Assembly: GCA_012295275.1 (NCBI GenBank)
Contig: CM022672.1
Span: 5,001,443 to 5,065,442, forward strand
Direction: 5' to 3'
From: Chrysomallon squamiferum
Lineage: Eukaryota > Mollusca > Gastropoda > Neomphalida > Peltospiridae
Length of the DNA stretch: 64,000 nucleotides
Position 1 is the first letter of the stretch, and each line of letters opens with the position of its first letter. The position numbers were made by a program, and so were the translations under genes. The notes beneath the pieces are model-generated. The model saw only the letters and a program-made list of their open reading frames with translations. It was not told the DNA's origin and searched no databases. Below, piece by piece: positions 1 to 15,605 of this stretch.

Positions 1-469
1 AATTTTTTTTCTTCTTTTTTTTTCAGTCAATTAGTTGTTATTTCTATCGGGTCATGTCAGCAGGAGACGAAGAGAAACCTATTATTACTGGAAATAAAAA
101 AATAAAGAAAACGTCTTTTTAATCAGAACGCTAAATCTCACTTTGAAATAATAAAACGCTATATTAGGAAGGCTTACTCCGTTCCAGAACAAAAAATATA
201 TATATTTTATTTTTTTACTAATAAAATGCCACACTTGGCAAGACTTTATGATTAATTTTAGCTCTTTTTATGAACTATGAAAATAAATTTACCGAAGCAC
301 AGATAAATAAATGAATGTTGTGTGTGCATATTTACAATGTTTGCGTGTTTATTAGAATTTATTTTTTCTTGGTAAAATAAACAGCACTGACTAGTATTGA
401 AAGTACGATTGTTATTAATAACTATATTTATAACGATAAGAATAACAAGGACAGAAATAAAATAGTGCA
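1..469. other. AT-rich unique sequence
   Basis: No gene or recognisable repeat beyond short A/T runs. Confidence 0.6.
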
Positions 470-860
470 AAACAATAACAACAACAACAAGGACGACAAC
501 AACAGCAACAACGATAAATAATAATAACGGTAGCAGTAGCAGTTGTTGTAGTAGATGTAATAATAGTAGTAATGGTGATAGTACTAGTAGTTCTAGTAGT
601 TGTTGTAGTAAAGTAGTAGCAGCAGTAGTAGCAGTATCTGTAGTAGTTGTTGTTGTAGTAAATTAAGCACTGATAATGATAGTAGTTGTAGTTGTAGTTG
701 TAATGGCATAGAGTACGTTTTGAAGAAGTATTTGTAATAGTAGATATCCAAAAATATCACCAACATGATCATCATCATTATTATTTAGTAACACTAAAAT
801 ACAGCCCAATAAATGAATGAATGAATAAATAAATAAATAAATAAATAAATAAATTCACGT
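470..860. repeat. Degenerate CAA/GTA triplets and (AAAT)n
   Basis: CAA triplets (476-515), then degenerate GTA/GTT triplets (525-715), then (AAAT)n at about 815-854. The last tract abuts dispersed repeat A copy 1. Confidence 0.85.
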
Positions 861-864
861 AGGG

Positions 865-1048
865 ATGCACATTAAAAAACAACAAAAAACAACAACAACA
901 ACGACCAAAAATAATAAAAATAAAATAAACAACAAAAGCAACAGCAGTTTTGTTCGCAGAAACGGTAGATCATTGCAATTCATTTCTGAACAGACCTCTG
1001 TCACGTTAGTAATTTTCTATTTATTATTATTGTTATTTTAACAGTGTT
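865..1048 (-). repeat. Dispersed repeat A, copy 1
   Basis: Read on the minus strand, TACTAACGTGACAGAGGTCT GTTCAGAAATG and then CAATGATCTAC and TTTCTGCGAA match copy 2 at 2.9 kb. Both copies pass into GTT-rich and then TTTA-rich sequence. Some old interspersed element is likely; I do not recognise the family. Confidence 0.6.
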
Positions 1049-1407
1049 ATTGTGATGCACACTTAAAACTGACACAACGTCTCTCTGAGTGGTGCTACAA
1101 CTACCCACATCAGATTTACGTATTCCGCATCACGTTTTGTATTATTCTTAAGATCGCACCCACATACGGCATCAAACACCGAACCTAGCATGCGTGTTCG
1201 TGTTCAATGTGGCGTTATTAGAAGTAAATAAAAAAAAAAAAAATTGATGCCAAACTGAAGGAAAAAACCCCCACCTTTATGGTAATGTACTTTGAAAGAT
1301 CCAAATTGACTGTGTATTAATTTTACTTTGTAACTCAGAATAATTTAAGTGTTTGGAATAATGTGTAAGTAGCAATTATTTAAGCGAATAATTTTGAGAT
1401 GTGCATC

Positions 1408-1446
<39 letters not shown>

Positions 1447-1995
1447 TTGATAACACTGATATTATGCTTAACTGTGAATGATCAGAAATTAGTTTGTTTT
1501 ATTTAAGTAATAAATAATTATATATTTTAAGAATGTATCAAAATATATATATTCCAAAACAATACTTTTTAAACTTGTGAATGGTTCATTCATGTATGAA
1601 TGAATGTGGTTTGGAGCGACAAATATTGAAATAGTTTAAAACAAACACTGACGTAAAATATCAAAAATAAGTTAAGAGGTATTAAAATTATACGCTATAA
1701 ATATAAAATGATGCAATGATAACACTTTTATTTCCTGATAGTTCACAGGTACAGTGGACTTGTAGATTCCAGTCTAGTCAACATTAGAGTTCTTGTTTTA
1801 TCTGCAGTGAAGATTTTAAAACGTCTTTAACAGTCAGAGTTTACAGGTTGTAGTCTACGACAGGCTGATGTTTCCAGTAACAGTAATGAAAGTACAGCTT
1901 GTTTTCCTAAATCCCTATCTGTATGTTTCCTTTCTGTCTCTTTACTGATTTTTCTTTCGATACATACTTATGTTTATCAAATGGCTGCTTCGTTC

Positions 1996-1998
<3 letters not shown>
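1049..1998. other. AT-rich intergenic DNA with (TTTA)n
   Basis: Holds a 42-bp (TTTA)n at 1408-1449 and a short A-run at 1230. Nothing else recognised. Confidence 0.6.

Positions 1999-2086
<88 letters not shown>
1999..2086. repeat. (GA)n tract
   Basis: An almost perfect (GA)n tract of about 88 bp. A complementary (TC)n tract follows about 630 bp downstream. Confidence 0.98.
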
Positions 2087-2089
<3 letters not shown>

Positions 2090-2225
2090 TTGCCACACTC
2101 AAATCTGAAACCAGTTTAAACGTTCTTAGATATACGAAGTGATCCATCACACTTCTGACTTGGGGAAATGATATAAAAACAGATTTCCAAGATCCTACAT
2201 CATATTAGACAAACAAATCTTTCTT

Positions 2226-2262
<37 letters not shown>

Positions 2263-2719
2263 TCCACCTACCATATAATGCTATCGGTACATAAGATGAA
2301 ATTGCTTTCCCATTATTTGATGTTGTCGCTGTACGCTTGGTAATCACTGGAGGTTAAGTAGATTCTAGGATTAAAGGAATTTTTATGGAAGGTTTTTGCG
2401 CTGAAAGCAAGAAGGTCATTACAGAATTACGTGTAATAAATGATGTCGGTGACAGTAAACCTCTCGAAGTTATCCAAGCAAACACGAACTACAGGAACAA
2501 TATCCTCGCTGGATCATCGTCCAGAAAAGAAAGTATAATAGACGAAATCAGATTGCCAGTGTAATCTAATATGTTACTCGATGGCAAGACGTTAATGATT
2601 AGAGAGAAAGATTCTGAAACGCAAAAAACCCCAGAAAGATTCGTCCGTGGCTAAATGGACAGTCAGTGATATGAATGAAATATTAAATACAGATAAACAG
2701 CTAATCAACTCCAATTATT
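2087..2719. other. Unique DNA with A-run
   Basis: Holds a 34-base A-run (2227-2260). No convincing coding frame. Confidence 0.6.
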
Positions 2720-2740
2720 TCTCTCTCTCTCTGTCTCTCG

Positions 2741-2816
<76 letters not shown>
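2720..2816. repeat. (TC)n tract
   Basis: A (TC)n tract of about 97 bp with a few CTGT interruptions near its start. Opposite in sense to the (GA)n at 1999. Confidence 0.98.
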
Positions 2817-2817
<1 letters not shown>

Positions 2818-2854
2818 ACTCTCTTCGTGTCAGTTTTAAGTGTGGCATTACAAA

Positions 2855-3010
2855 AAACAGTTAAGAAATGATAATAAATTTAAAAAATACTAACGTGACA
2901 GAGATCTGTTCAAAAATGAATGCAATGATTTACTTTCTGCGAATAACACTGTTATTTATATATTTATTTGCATTGTTGTAGTTGTTGTTTTTGATGTTTG
3001 TTTTTTAATA
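2855..3010 (+). repeat. Dispersed repeat A, copy 2
   Basis: TACTAACGTGACAGAGATCT followed by GTTCAAAAATGAATGCAATG matches the reverse complement of copy 1 near 0.95 kb, with scattered substitutions and small indels. It ends in a (TTTA/TTTTA)n tract. Confidence 0.6.
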
Positions 3011-3527
3011 TTATTTATTTATTTATTTTATTTTATTTTATTTTATTTTATTTTATTTTATTTTATTTTATTTTTGATTTTATATCCCTTCCTACCTGAA
3101 TTTATTTATTTAATTCATAATATCAAATTTCCTTTATGTCAAAATATTTTTTGTTCCTTTTGTCTAATTATCCGATTCTTTTGTACAATTAGGTGTAAAA
3201 TCGTAAAAATGATAACAAAAATTCATGTTTTCAATAATAATTAGACGCTCACTAACATACACATAGCTTGGATGACGTATCTTGAAAAATCTATAGGTCA
3301 CGTGATGATGATAGGATTTACAAATAGTTCTTTGACTAAATCTTCGATCCAGCAAAACGGAAATTGAATTTTTCTGGCTAACTCATGTTGAGTGAAAACA
3401 CTGAGTTTGTAGAAAAATAAAACATATAATTACGCTGGCATTCTGCTGTGTTTTTGTTATGTTTTGTTATTCTTTGTCTGTCTACTTATGTATGCTATCT
3501 ATTATTTTGTCTAACTATCCATCCGTC

Positions 3528-4020
<493 letters not shown>

Positions 4021-4120
4021 GGTCTGAAATAGATATACATATAACTCCAATTCATTACTCATTAGCTGACTAACAGTTATCTTTACTTTGCGTTTACACC
4101 AGAAACCATCCATCCTTGGA

Positions 4121-4740
4121 CACACAAACACACACACACATACACACACATGCATACACGCTCACACACACACATACATACAGTTACACACATATGCACT
4201 TTCAGTCGAGTCAGCAAACGTAATGGAATTCTTATCACACTTAAAACCGTGTAACAAACACGGGCTGAAGTTAAACAGACGCTGACAATTTTTCTATTAG
4301 CAGTGCTTAATCGGATACTAAGTCGCTAAATAAGATGACTCTGTTTTGTCAAATGTTAAAATGTCAACTGTTTGCAGCTGAATACTTTGGGGTTTTACGG
4401 TGGAAACCATCTCGTCACGCCTACAAGGAATTACCAACAGTTCTAAGAATCTCTTTGCGTTTTTTTCTTCTGTAACTTTAAAGCACTGGTGATTTAAACA
4501 AGGCTTTGACAAAACGATGAGTATGAGTACATATTTAGTATCGCTTTTAGACACAGCTCAGAGACAAATGTCATCTAGTACGTTCACTTTACAATATGAA
4601 GAAAAAAAAAAAGAAAAGAAGAAGAAATTCTCCGATTTAAGAAGTTTTGAATATTTAAAGTAAGTTTGTTTAGGTAATTTACGTGTGTATGTGTGTATAT
4701 TTATATGTATGTACAAAAATATATACACAAAAACATGCAT

Positions 4741-4782
<42 letters not shown>

Positions 4783-4905
4783 TAATACACATACATACAT
4801 ATATACAACATACATACATACATACATACATACATACATACATACATACATACATACATACATACATACAACATACAATATACATAGATACATACAAAAA
4901 CATAC
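4121..4905. repeat. CA and CATA microsatellites with unique core
   Basis: Interrupted (CA)n at 4121-4185, apparently unique sequence from 4196 to 4682, then a compound GTGTAT/(CA)n/(TA)n block and a (CATA)n array at 4790-4870. The unique core shows only non-convincing frames. Confidence 0.85.
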
Positions 4906-4924
4906 ATGCAGAAACACAAACTTT

Positions 4925-4980
4925 CAGAGACATAATGAGATGTACTTAAGACAATAGAATGTTCATTCCTAAATACATAT
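4925..4980 (+). mobile_element. Short SINE 3' fragment
   Basis: Only the last part of the SINE is recognisable (TTAAGACAATAGAATGTTCA TTCC region). It lies just after a (CATA)n array. The fragment is short, so assignment is tentative. Confidence 0.35.
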
Positions 4981-5057
4981 CTGCCTCTGCCAGGTCAGAA
5001 AACTGACAAAAAAAGTAAAGAACGGCTTGCTTCGTTGTCTTCGAAAAGCCGGCGACT

Positions 5058-5153
5058 GGGTTACATATGTTTGCGACTTATCCTCTAGTACCAGTGAGTT
5101 CCCGAATATTGTCTAATCAGACATAGTTAAGACAACATAATATTCATTCCAAA
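5058..5153 (+). mobile_element. SINE 3' fragment with CA tail
   Basis: A diverged copy of the SINE body: TTATCCTCTAGTACCAGTGA, AATATTGTCTAATCAGACAT and AATATTCATTCCAAAACA can be aligned to the copies at 21.8 and 42.3 kb. The head is absent or too diverged. A (CA)n tract of about 30 bp follows at once (5157-5187). Confidence 0.55.
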
Positions 5154-5154
5154 A

Positions 5155-5191
<37 letters not shown>

Positions 5192-5321
5192 ACACATAAA
5201 TATACAGCAAATTCTATTAAATTAGAATGATATTGCAATAAAAGTATTTTTCGTAATAAATGTTATATTTCTAACATGTTCATTTTTAAATGCATAATTT
5301 CTTATATAAACTGCATTAGGA

Positions 5322-7330
<2,009 letters not shown>

Positions 7331-7560
7331 CTCTCAGTCGATGGCTTAAGTGAAATAAGTCATTCGCAGTTGATTGTTTAATTTAGATACGTCCAAATAC
7401 CTTCTAGTCGATTGTTTTAAGTAGCATACGTCCTTACACACTTTCAGTCGATTGTTAAAATGAAATACGTCATTACATCCTTCCAGTCTATTGTTTAAAT
7501 GAAATACGTCATTACATCCTTCCAGTCTACTATTTTAGTGGATTACATCCGTCCATTCTG
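7331..7560. repeat. Degenerate 39-bp tandem repeat, about 6 units
   Basis: Units centre on CAGTCGATTGTTTAAATGAA followed by ATACGTCATTACATCC. CAGTC-type starts lie at 7335, 7367, 7405, 7445, 7484 and 7523. The last units are most alike; the first ones are diverged or shortened. Confidence 0.8.
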
Positions 7561-9358
7561 TCATGAAAGTTTTATGTTCTGTAGTTCGTTACCCTTGCAG
7601 TGATCGTGCGCATTTTTTCGTTGATAAATAACAATATACTTATCAGCATTATTTTTTTGTACGTTTTCAATGTTTATACACAGAAAGACGTGGTATGAAC
7701 TTTTGTGCCTTTGGAATACCGAGTATAAAACAATGCTTGCTGCTAATCGAACCGTGGAAACGTGTTTCATTGTCGTGTTTTTACATGAGAAACTCTGGTA
7801 TCTAATGCTGTCATAATTAAAAATACTGTCGTGGCATGAAACCATCATTCACTTACGTTTACTTCAGACACCAAATGATTTCATTTATAGTTTCAAGTGC
7901 ATATATGCGCAGTTGTGTGTATTATTGAATGTGTTTTATATAATGGAATTTTGTTGCTTTTCGATACCAATATAAATTTGACACTTCCGTGATTTATTAA
8001 TTCCTCGGTAGAAGATTTCGTTTGATGTTGTATTTATAGTAGTAAACTATCTGTATTGGCTATTATATATAAGTAAATCAAAAAGTGTTTTGAGATCGCC
8101 ATTAAGTAAAATAATTCGATTTCTTCTTCTTCTCCTCCTCCTCCTCCTCCTCTTCTTCTTCTTCTTCTTCTTCTTCTTCTTCTTCTTCTTCTTCTTCTTG
8201 TAACCCAGTGGTATAGCAGGATAACACACAACAAGAATTAATTCAGTTGTATTTATAATAATAGGGACACCTGTCATTTATACGTTTCCAGATTTACAAA
8301 TAGAAATAATTATCGGTAAAAGGGTTACACTAAAAACTCGTGTAAAGGTATTAATCACAGCTGCACCATTCGTGTCATCAGCCCTCAGTGTCAAGGTCAC
8401 GGTATTAGTGATTACAAAGCAGTTTTCACGAATCAATTTTAACATTATTGTATAACAATATTTATTTATTTTTAACAGAATTTAAACATGTCGTTTCACT
8501 AAAAATCGCTTACAGTGCTCATTCTTTAAAATTATTTTAGTTCTTGAACAGTTCCCGAAGGAATAATATATCCGTATTGGTCCAACATTACTACGATTCT
8601 TAGACCTATTATCTACGATTATACCGGTAAAAGCGCTTGGGAAAACCAAATCTCTTTAATAATCACTGACAGTGATCCTACACATGTTCATCCTTCAAGG
8701 ATATGTACAAAATCTGTCTCCTGGGAGTGATATATCTCTATTGTTGCTTGCTTTAAACCTAACTGCAGCCTACACACATCGCTACGGCCTTGTTCGATTT
8801 CGTAACCAGTTTGATTAACCCGAGTGCGCAGAGACGCACAGTTTAGGTCATCCAGGTCAGACAAGATGTCGTAAAGAAGCGTGGTGTCTCGGAAAGGAGA
8901 ATATTTATGAATATTATTTCAAAACGTTATGACGCTAGTTCTGTACGGAATTTTGGACGTTCGGGTTTTGAAGTCAAGTCTTTTAAGTTATAAATAAATA
9001 GCAGTTCGTATTAGATTTTTAAGGGACCTGCGTGGGAGGGGCTGATGCTGCAGAAAAAGAGGTGGGACACACATCTGTTGGAAGTGTTCTGATTTAAACT
9101 GATCGGATGACGTAGATTTGTGATTTTATACTTCAGTAGCCACTGCGGAAATCAGGAAACTTCTCGAATTTCATCACACGTTTGTTTTCCTTCTCAAAAG
9201 AGGCTCAACAGTTGATTTAACAAATGCCGTCGTCATTATGGGAAGGTCCAGACATCATAAATATTAGCTGCCATTTGAAAACGAGTACTGCGTAATTGGG
9301 AAGGGGTTTCTTTTTTTTATTATTATTGTATAACTGTTTAATATTATTACACCTCGAA
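7561..9358. other. Intergenic DNA
   Basis: Apart from the CTT tract listed separately, unique sequence with no recognised gene. A 95-codon minus-strand frame (7848-7561) has no known features. Confidence 0.5.
8121..8199. repeat. (CTT)n/(CTC)n triplet tract
   Basis: CTT, then CTC, then a long CTT run, about 79 bp. Poly-Lys and poly-Arg frames on the minus strand are artefacts. Confidence 0.97.
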
Positions 9359-9360
9359 CA

Positions 9361-9399
<39 letters not shown>

Positions 9400-9616
9400 T
9401 ATTACATAATTATTTGGACAACACTTCAGAAACTGCATTGTGTATGTATTCCTCTTTCTCCCTTCCATTAATAAAAACGATAGTAGAATGTGCTGATTAA
9501 ACTTTCTTTATAAATTATGAGTGACAAAAATATTGATATGCTGACTTGGAAGCGACCTTAGACACATAGTTTACATTGTCTGAAATGTTTACAGTGGATA
9601 GAAGAAGAAGAAGAAG

Positions 9617-9647
<31 letters not shown>

Positions 9648-9650
9648 CTT
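9359..9650. repeat. (ATT)n and (GAA)(CAA)n tracts
   Basis: (ATT)n at 9364-9400 and GAA/CAA triplets at 9600-9647, separated by about 200 bp of unique DNA. Confidence 0.9.
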
Positions 9651-10276
9651 CACATGAATCTGAGCGGTGAACGTTATAGTGTTTATTATTTTAACTCCGG
9701 TAACACTATGACTGTGTTACACTACTCCACACTTCAGCCTTGAAATTACCGATTTCCTGTCCATTCAAACATCTCTTGAGATTTGGCTTTTACATAATGT
9801 GACTCTAGAAGATACTGTGAAACTCATATGTATGTATTTATGTGTGTATGTGTGTATGTTTTTGTGTACAGTGTATTGTACGTGTGTGTTAGTGTGTGTG
9901 CGCGCAAATGTTTTAATATATCAAAAAAAAAAAAAAAAAAAAAATGAATGAAAGAATGACAGTTTTGAATTTACGACGTTCCAGAAATGGAATTTATGTT
10001 TTAACCATGAAACGTGTTTGACCTTGACACTCATTCTAAAAATAGTACGTAATTATCAGCTGGAGATGACTGGAATGAAGCTATCGAATTTGAAATGAAA
10101 GAATTTAAGTGTCTTTGTTGCAGTGTCATTTTGTGTTAAGTTTATTTAGTTCTGCTGGGTTTTTTTTGTTTTTTTTTAAATGTTTTTTATTTTCTAAACT
10201 CACATTCGAGAAAAAAGAAACAGATCTTGTTACATGATGTTTTTATTTTAAACTATCAGTAGATTTTATTTATTTA

Positions 10277-10277
10277 C

Positions 10278-10331
<54 letters not shown>

Positions 10332-10462
10332 TTATATAGTATTTTATAACTGTCATTTTATTATATTGCGTATAGTATTTATTTTTTCTTTGTTATAGTA
10401 CCATCGTCATAATTTCTCATCAGACATCATCATGATTATCATCATCATCGTCGTTGTCGTCG

Positions 10463-10557
<95 letters not shown>

Positions 10558-10560
10558 TGT
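10277..10560. repeat. (ATT)n and (ATC)n(ATT)n tracts
   Basis: (ATT)n at 10284-10331; a compound (ATC)n at 10462-10520 and (ATT)n to 10557. Homopolymeric Asp, Asn and Ser frames are artefacts. Confidence 0.95.
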
Positions 10561-11050
10561 TATTTTTATTTTTGTTGTCATTATTACCATTATTATTAAC
10601 AAGTTTATATTTCATTTTTGTTTCCAGTCCAGCTATTAGATGATATGACGACAGACGAATGGTTGACATGGGGATCAAACTTTCTTAGACTGATGAACTC
10701 TGGGTGGAATGGGAAATGGTCTAGCAAATAACACTGATCCTACAATCTATCATGCCTCAGTTTTGCGTTTAGCCACTACACACAGATCTTTCATGCTATA
10801 AGCAGCGATCTTCAAGAAACATAGATCCTTGGAAATCTATCCATCTAGTTAAATCTGATGTTTCACCATTAAAAGTCGTGTATATCGCATAAAGACACAC
10901 ACGCCTACAATACTCCTACACTGGTTTGATTCTGAAATATTACTCTGAGGAAAAGAGAGAAGAAAAAAAAAATAGTTTTGTCACGTTACATCAATTTAAC
11001 ATAAAAAACCCCATAAATATAGCAAATGGAAAATGTAGCAGTCATATTTT

Positions 11051-11250
11051 CAAAATTATTTATTTATTTATTTATTTTTATTATTATTATTATTACTATA
11101 ATAATTTCTCTTGTTGTTGTTGTTGTTAGTAGAAGTAGTAATAATAGTAGTAACAGCTGATAGTAGTAGTAGTAGTACTAGTAGTAGCACAGCAGTAGTA
11201 GCAGTAGTGGTAGTAGTAGTTGTTGTAGTAGTAGTAGTAGTGGTAGTAAT
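11051..11250. repeat. TTTA, ATT, GTT and GTA triplet block
   Basis: (TTTA)n at 11058-11078, ATT triplets, GTT triplets and then degenerate GTA/GTAG triplets up to 11250. Confidence 0.9.
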
Positions 11251-11464
11251 TAATAAATACATAAACTGACCATATTTTGAAATTCTGAAATGCGATGATG
11301 GGGAAAAGTTTATGAACAGAGCTTAAACGGTTACTATACTACACTTTTTAAAAATGTTAGACGTGATTTAATACCCCTAAGTATCAAGAAGATCAGCTGT
11401 CTAAAACAGGAAAATAAAGGAACGCTTGTTGACAGTATGATCCAATGTTTAATCAATGATCTAA

Positions 11465-11800
11465 CTTCAAATGTTCTTCAGTACGTCAAAACTTCAAATG
11501 TCCTTCAATATGTCAAAACTTCAAATATCCTTCAATACGTCACAACTTCAAATATCCTTCAATACGTCAAGACTTCAAATATCCTTCAATAGTCAAAACT
11601 TCAAATATCCTTCAATACGTCAAAACTTCAAATATCCTTCAATACGTCAAGACTTCAAATATCCTTCAATAGTCAAAACTTCAAATATCCTTCAATACGT
11701 CAAACTTCAAATATCCTTCAATACGTCAAAACTTCAAATATCCTTCAATACGTCAAGACTTCAAATATCCTTCAGTACGTCAAAACTTCAAATATCCATT
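11465..11800. repeat. 27-bp minisatellite, about 12 units
   Basis: Unit: ACTTCAAATATCCTTCAATA then CGTCAAA, 27 bp. Units differ mainly in the junction (CGTCAAAA, CGTCAAGA, or a 2-bp shorter AGTCAAAA), and a three-unit order of these variants recurs twice. The array opens a 131-codon frame with a nine-residue LQISFN-type repeat. I regard that as a by-product of the repeat. Confidence 0.9.
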
Positions 11801-11949
11801 GTGAATAGAAGAAACTACTTTATCTTGTTTATAAGATGCATCAAAATTATATCGTACGTAGCATAATAATATGTGGACATATATTCTTTATTATTACAAT
11901 TTTCAAATTGAGAGTTAATTAAACATTATAATGTAATTCGTGCGTTAAA

Positions 11950-11955
11950 GTCTCT

Positions 11956-12018
<63 letters not shown>
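11950..12018. repeat. (TC)(TG)n tract
   Basis: A short TC run followed by (TG)n of about 55 bp. Confidence 0.95.
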
Positions 12019-12020
<2 letters not shown>

Positions 12021-14870
12021 CCTGTTTGGGGATTTTTTTATGGTAATAAGAAAGACATATACTTTATGATCCATCTTATAATTACGGTATTGTTTTTTTA
12101 CACTGATATTTTTTTATTTACGCTTTAAGCAAAACGATTCACAGTTTGAAAAAGTAACTACAACAGTCACACGCACATCACTCTCTGTTAATGTCACAGT
12201 AAAACATGTTTCAATCCCAACAACTGCCCTTTAATAACGAGTTCTCCCCGTTTCTTTTTTATCCCGCCAAGCCTCGACTAGACTTTCCATATTATTTAGA
12301 TACTATCTAGAATTGGATTGAATTGGTAATAACGTTGTGCTCATTCATTTTTCATTATGGACAATCCATTTAATCAAACACCAATTTGTTGTATTTGATT
12401 TCTATGGCTCATAAAGACAGTGCGCTATCTAATGGAATATACATTTATGGCTCAGGATCTGCTAAACTGGTTTTTCTCGTTATAGAACATTAAAACAAAG
12501 AGTTAAGTGAACATTTGTACGCATTGCTGCGTCTCAAATAGTTTCCTTACCCTCGCTTAGTGCAGAAAACCCTCAAACACTTTCCAGCATTAGTTAAAGT
12601 TGAACTGTATGAGGCTTTTAAGTAACACGTGACAGCTTTTGGTCGACAGTAACATCCATGCACACAGTATTTTCTCTTTTTTTAATTTCCCCCCCCCAAT
12701 TAAAATTTGAATCAAAGCGTTTCGGAGGGAATCGCGAGGTAGCTGAAGCGTATCCATGCTCACTAACATGCACCTAACTCTGTTTTAAGTAGCCTAATGG
12801 CCTCGGTTTCACGATTAGATCAACACGCTCGTGAACCTCGTTTCGGCGCACCGGTCTCGAGTGAGCTGCACTCACAAAGTTAATCGCGAGAATTCGGACA
12901 TTATCCTGCTCTTAACCTCGTGCCCTTTTTTCAGTTGGTTTTATGGACTGCGTACAAGAACATGAAATCCCGTTCTTGGATTTGGAATAGGCTGACACCG
13001 TGTAGAAATAATGCCGGTTTTTCTGGGGGGTTTTGTGGGGGGATGGTATTAGTAGTAGGAGGAGGAGGGGATGGTCATCTTCCTTTTTTCATAAAGTTTT
13101 AATCAATATTTTACTAATTTATAACAGTCGACCTGCGAGTCCAGTGTGCAAGATGTCTGCTTCTCTGAAAATAATAAATAAATAAAAGATGGTCAAACTA
13201 ATACATATGAATGCATATTATTAAAAACATTTGTAACATCTGCTTCAAAACGGAATTAATCGGTAATGGCAGCTTTACTTTCAAATCGGATAAATGAAGA
13301 TACAAAGCAGAACAAAAAAAAACAAAAAAAAAATTCCTAAACCGAACAGTCGTGTCCAACAAGTTTTTCCTGACTGGTGCACTTTAAATTAACTTATCCC
13401 TTCCAGCTGCTGTTAATTTCACGAAAATCGGCGGATAGCCAGACTTGCAATTTTCATTCTTACTCGATCGTACTTGAAACACTTCTAAAGCACGTTCGCT
13501 CTTTATTTCTGTTCACACCACAAGTGAATCGTCAAGTGAATATTTTCACCAAGTGCACAATTTTGCAGGAAATCACTGATATTATTTGATAGCCACGTTT
13601 CTCCTATTTACCAAACGAGAGTTGAAGCGGCAAATCACTGAGTTGCGCAATTCTTACGTCACACCAAGTTACTGTGAAGGTCGTTGTACTTTGGGAAGAT
13701 GGGATGAAAAAAAAAAAAAAGAAGAAGAAGAAGAAGAAGATTTTCGACTATAAGAGTACTCTCGTGTTGTTGATCACCGGCTACCAAATAATTGTCTTCA
13801 CCAAAGTGAACATTAATTCATCAGACACTGAACTTAATTCGTCACTTCCTCTGACAACGTGAAACGAAGCAACGGAAAAAATCGGGAGATCCTCAGATAA
13901 AGTGTCAAGCCCTGAATGAGACAGTTGTTTCGTTCTGTCGAGTCCGGAACGAGACTGATGTTTCTTTCTTCAGCAGGTTGACGTTCTGTGCAAGCAGACG
14001 ACAGTGAACTGGACATAATGCAAATAAATCAGATGAGAAACGGTTCTGGAAAGAAACCAACTGAAAAGCTTCGACGGACTGTCTCTGCGCTATATTTGTT
14101 CTCAGATATTTTGTAAACGGTCTAATTAAAAATGGCATTATCGTTTTAAGTGTTTGAAGTAATAAATAACCCCCATATTCAGTACTTTTATTTATTATTA
14201 TTATTTTTTTTTTTTTCTCTCCAATTATTAATGTTGCAAACGTTTCGTGGTTTTTTTATGCGTTAGGCTTTTCTAAGCGGATTGATCAATCTGGTGATGC
14301 ATAATACACCTACAGATGAAAAACGTTAATGCAGCAAAAAAAAAATAAAAAATAATAAAAATAATTAAAAAAAAAAAAACATGAAGTCAGCCTGAAGACA
14401 GAAGAGTTTTTGTAACTACGAAAGCATCTCTGACTTCTCTGCCCGACTGAGAAATGAATTCATCTGCATGTGGATATGTGAGCTGGTGAGATAAAGTTCA
14501 GTAAAGTTTCAACGAAAACAAAATTAATGTAATAAAAATAATATTGGTAATAATTATTTGTCATGCCAGAATAGCTTTTCAAAGGATGGCCGAGCAATGA
14601 ATAAATGTAAATCTGTATTTTGAAAGCGTGTGTGTTCGGAAATGTCTGTATTCGTGAAATTATATCTCGCACAGTACACGCCGCATTTTATTTTTATTAC
14701 TTAAAACATAAAATAAAAAACAGAACAACCATCATTTTTATTTTTTTATTTTAACGAATATTTGTATTACTTATTTATGTGATAGCTAATATTTATTGGT
14801 CGTGGACTATATTCTGTGGATTTTATATATTTAATAATAATAATGGAGATAGATTGATAAAGAAAGATAA
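12019..14870. other. Intergenic DNA, partly higher complexity
   Basis: The block 12720-12960 is CpG-containing and non-repetitive; 13950-14140 likewise. Poly-A and AAG stretches lie near 13709-13740 and 14335-14380. No coding features recognised. Confidence 0.5.
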
Positions 14871-14925
14871 TTTTTATTTTATTTTATTTTATTTTATTTT
14901 ATTTTATTTATTTATTTATTTAAAT
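14871..14925. repeat. (TTTTA)n tract
   Basis: Pentameric TTTTA repeats passing into TTTA. Confidence 0.92.
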
Positions 14926-15394
14926 TTCTTAATTAATATTTTTACTATTACTGTTTGTACAGCTAGAATTAAACATGTAATACTGCATGACTTTAGTCGG
15001 CGGAAACCCAACAAGAACGAACTCCATATCTCGCATTTCATTTACCACTTTCACGATTATGTGTTTTTATTTGTGGAACAATCAGTACAAATGGCGGAAT
15101 CGCGTCTTTTTAACACGTAATAGTAATATTTCGCCCCGAGTATCACTTTAATGCCCAAATAATTTTGGTCGAAAAAAGGATAATAAGAAGATAATGACGA
15201 ATTTTTGTGTTCAGCCACCTTTGATCAATAACATTTTAACCTTTTTGCACTACGTTTTCTAACCTAGACTGCTACTAGAAAAAAAAGAAGAAGAGAGAAA
15301 TCAATAGACCTAACTTTTGTTTTGACTTGATTATATTTCTCTTCTCTCAGCATGAATGTTGTTTATATTAATTTGTATCAAAGAATTTATATAT

Positions 15395-15605
15395 CTATGT
15401 GTATCTGTATGTATGTATATTATGTATGCATATATATACGTACGTACGTCTGTATGCATGTACGTACGTATTTTTTATATATGTATGTATGTATGATTAT
15501 ATGTATGTATGTATTTTTGTATGTATGTAGGTAGGTAGGTAGGTATGTATGTATATCTATGTATGTATGTATACATGCATGTATTTCTGTATGTATATTT
15601 ATACT
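15395..15605. repeat. GTAT/GTAC/GTAG tetramer block
   Basis: Interrupted GTAT repeats with GTAC and GTAG variants. Cys/Met/Tyr-Val frames here are artefacts. Confidence 0.92.

Noticed and set aside
7561-7848. 95-codon minus-strand frame
   Set aside because: Not repetitive, but no family, signal or splice context; such lengths arise by chance over 64 kb.
11471-11866. 131-codon frame with a nine-residue repeat
   Set aside because: The 27-bp unit keeps frame by chance; 2-bp shorter units change the frame without any sign of selection.
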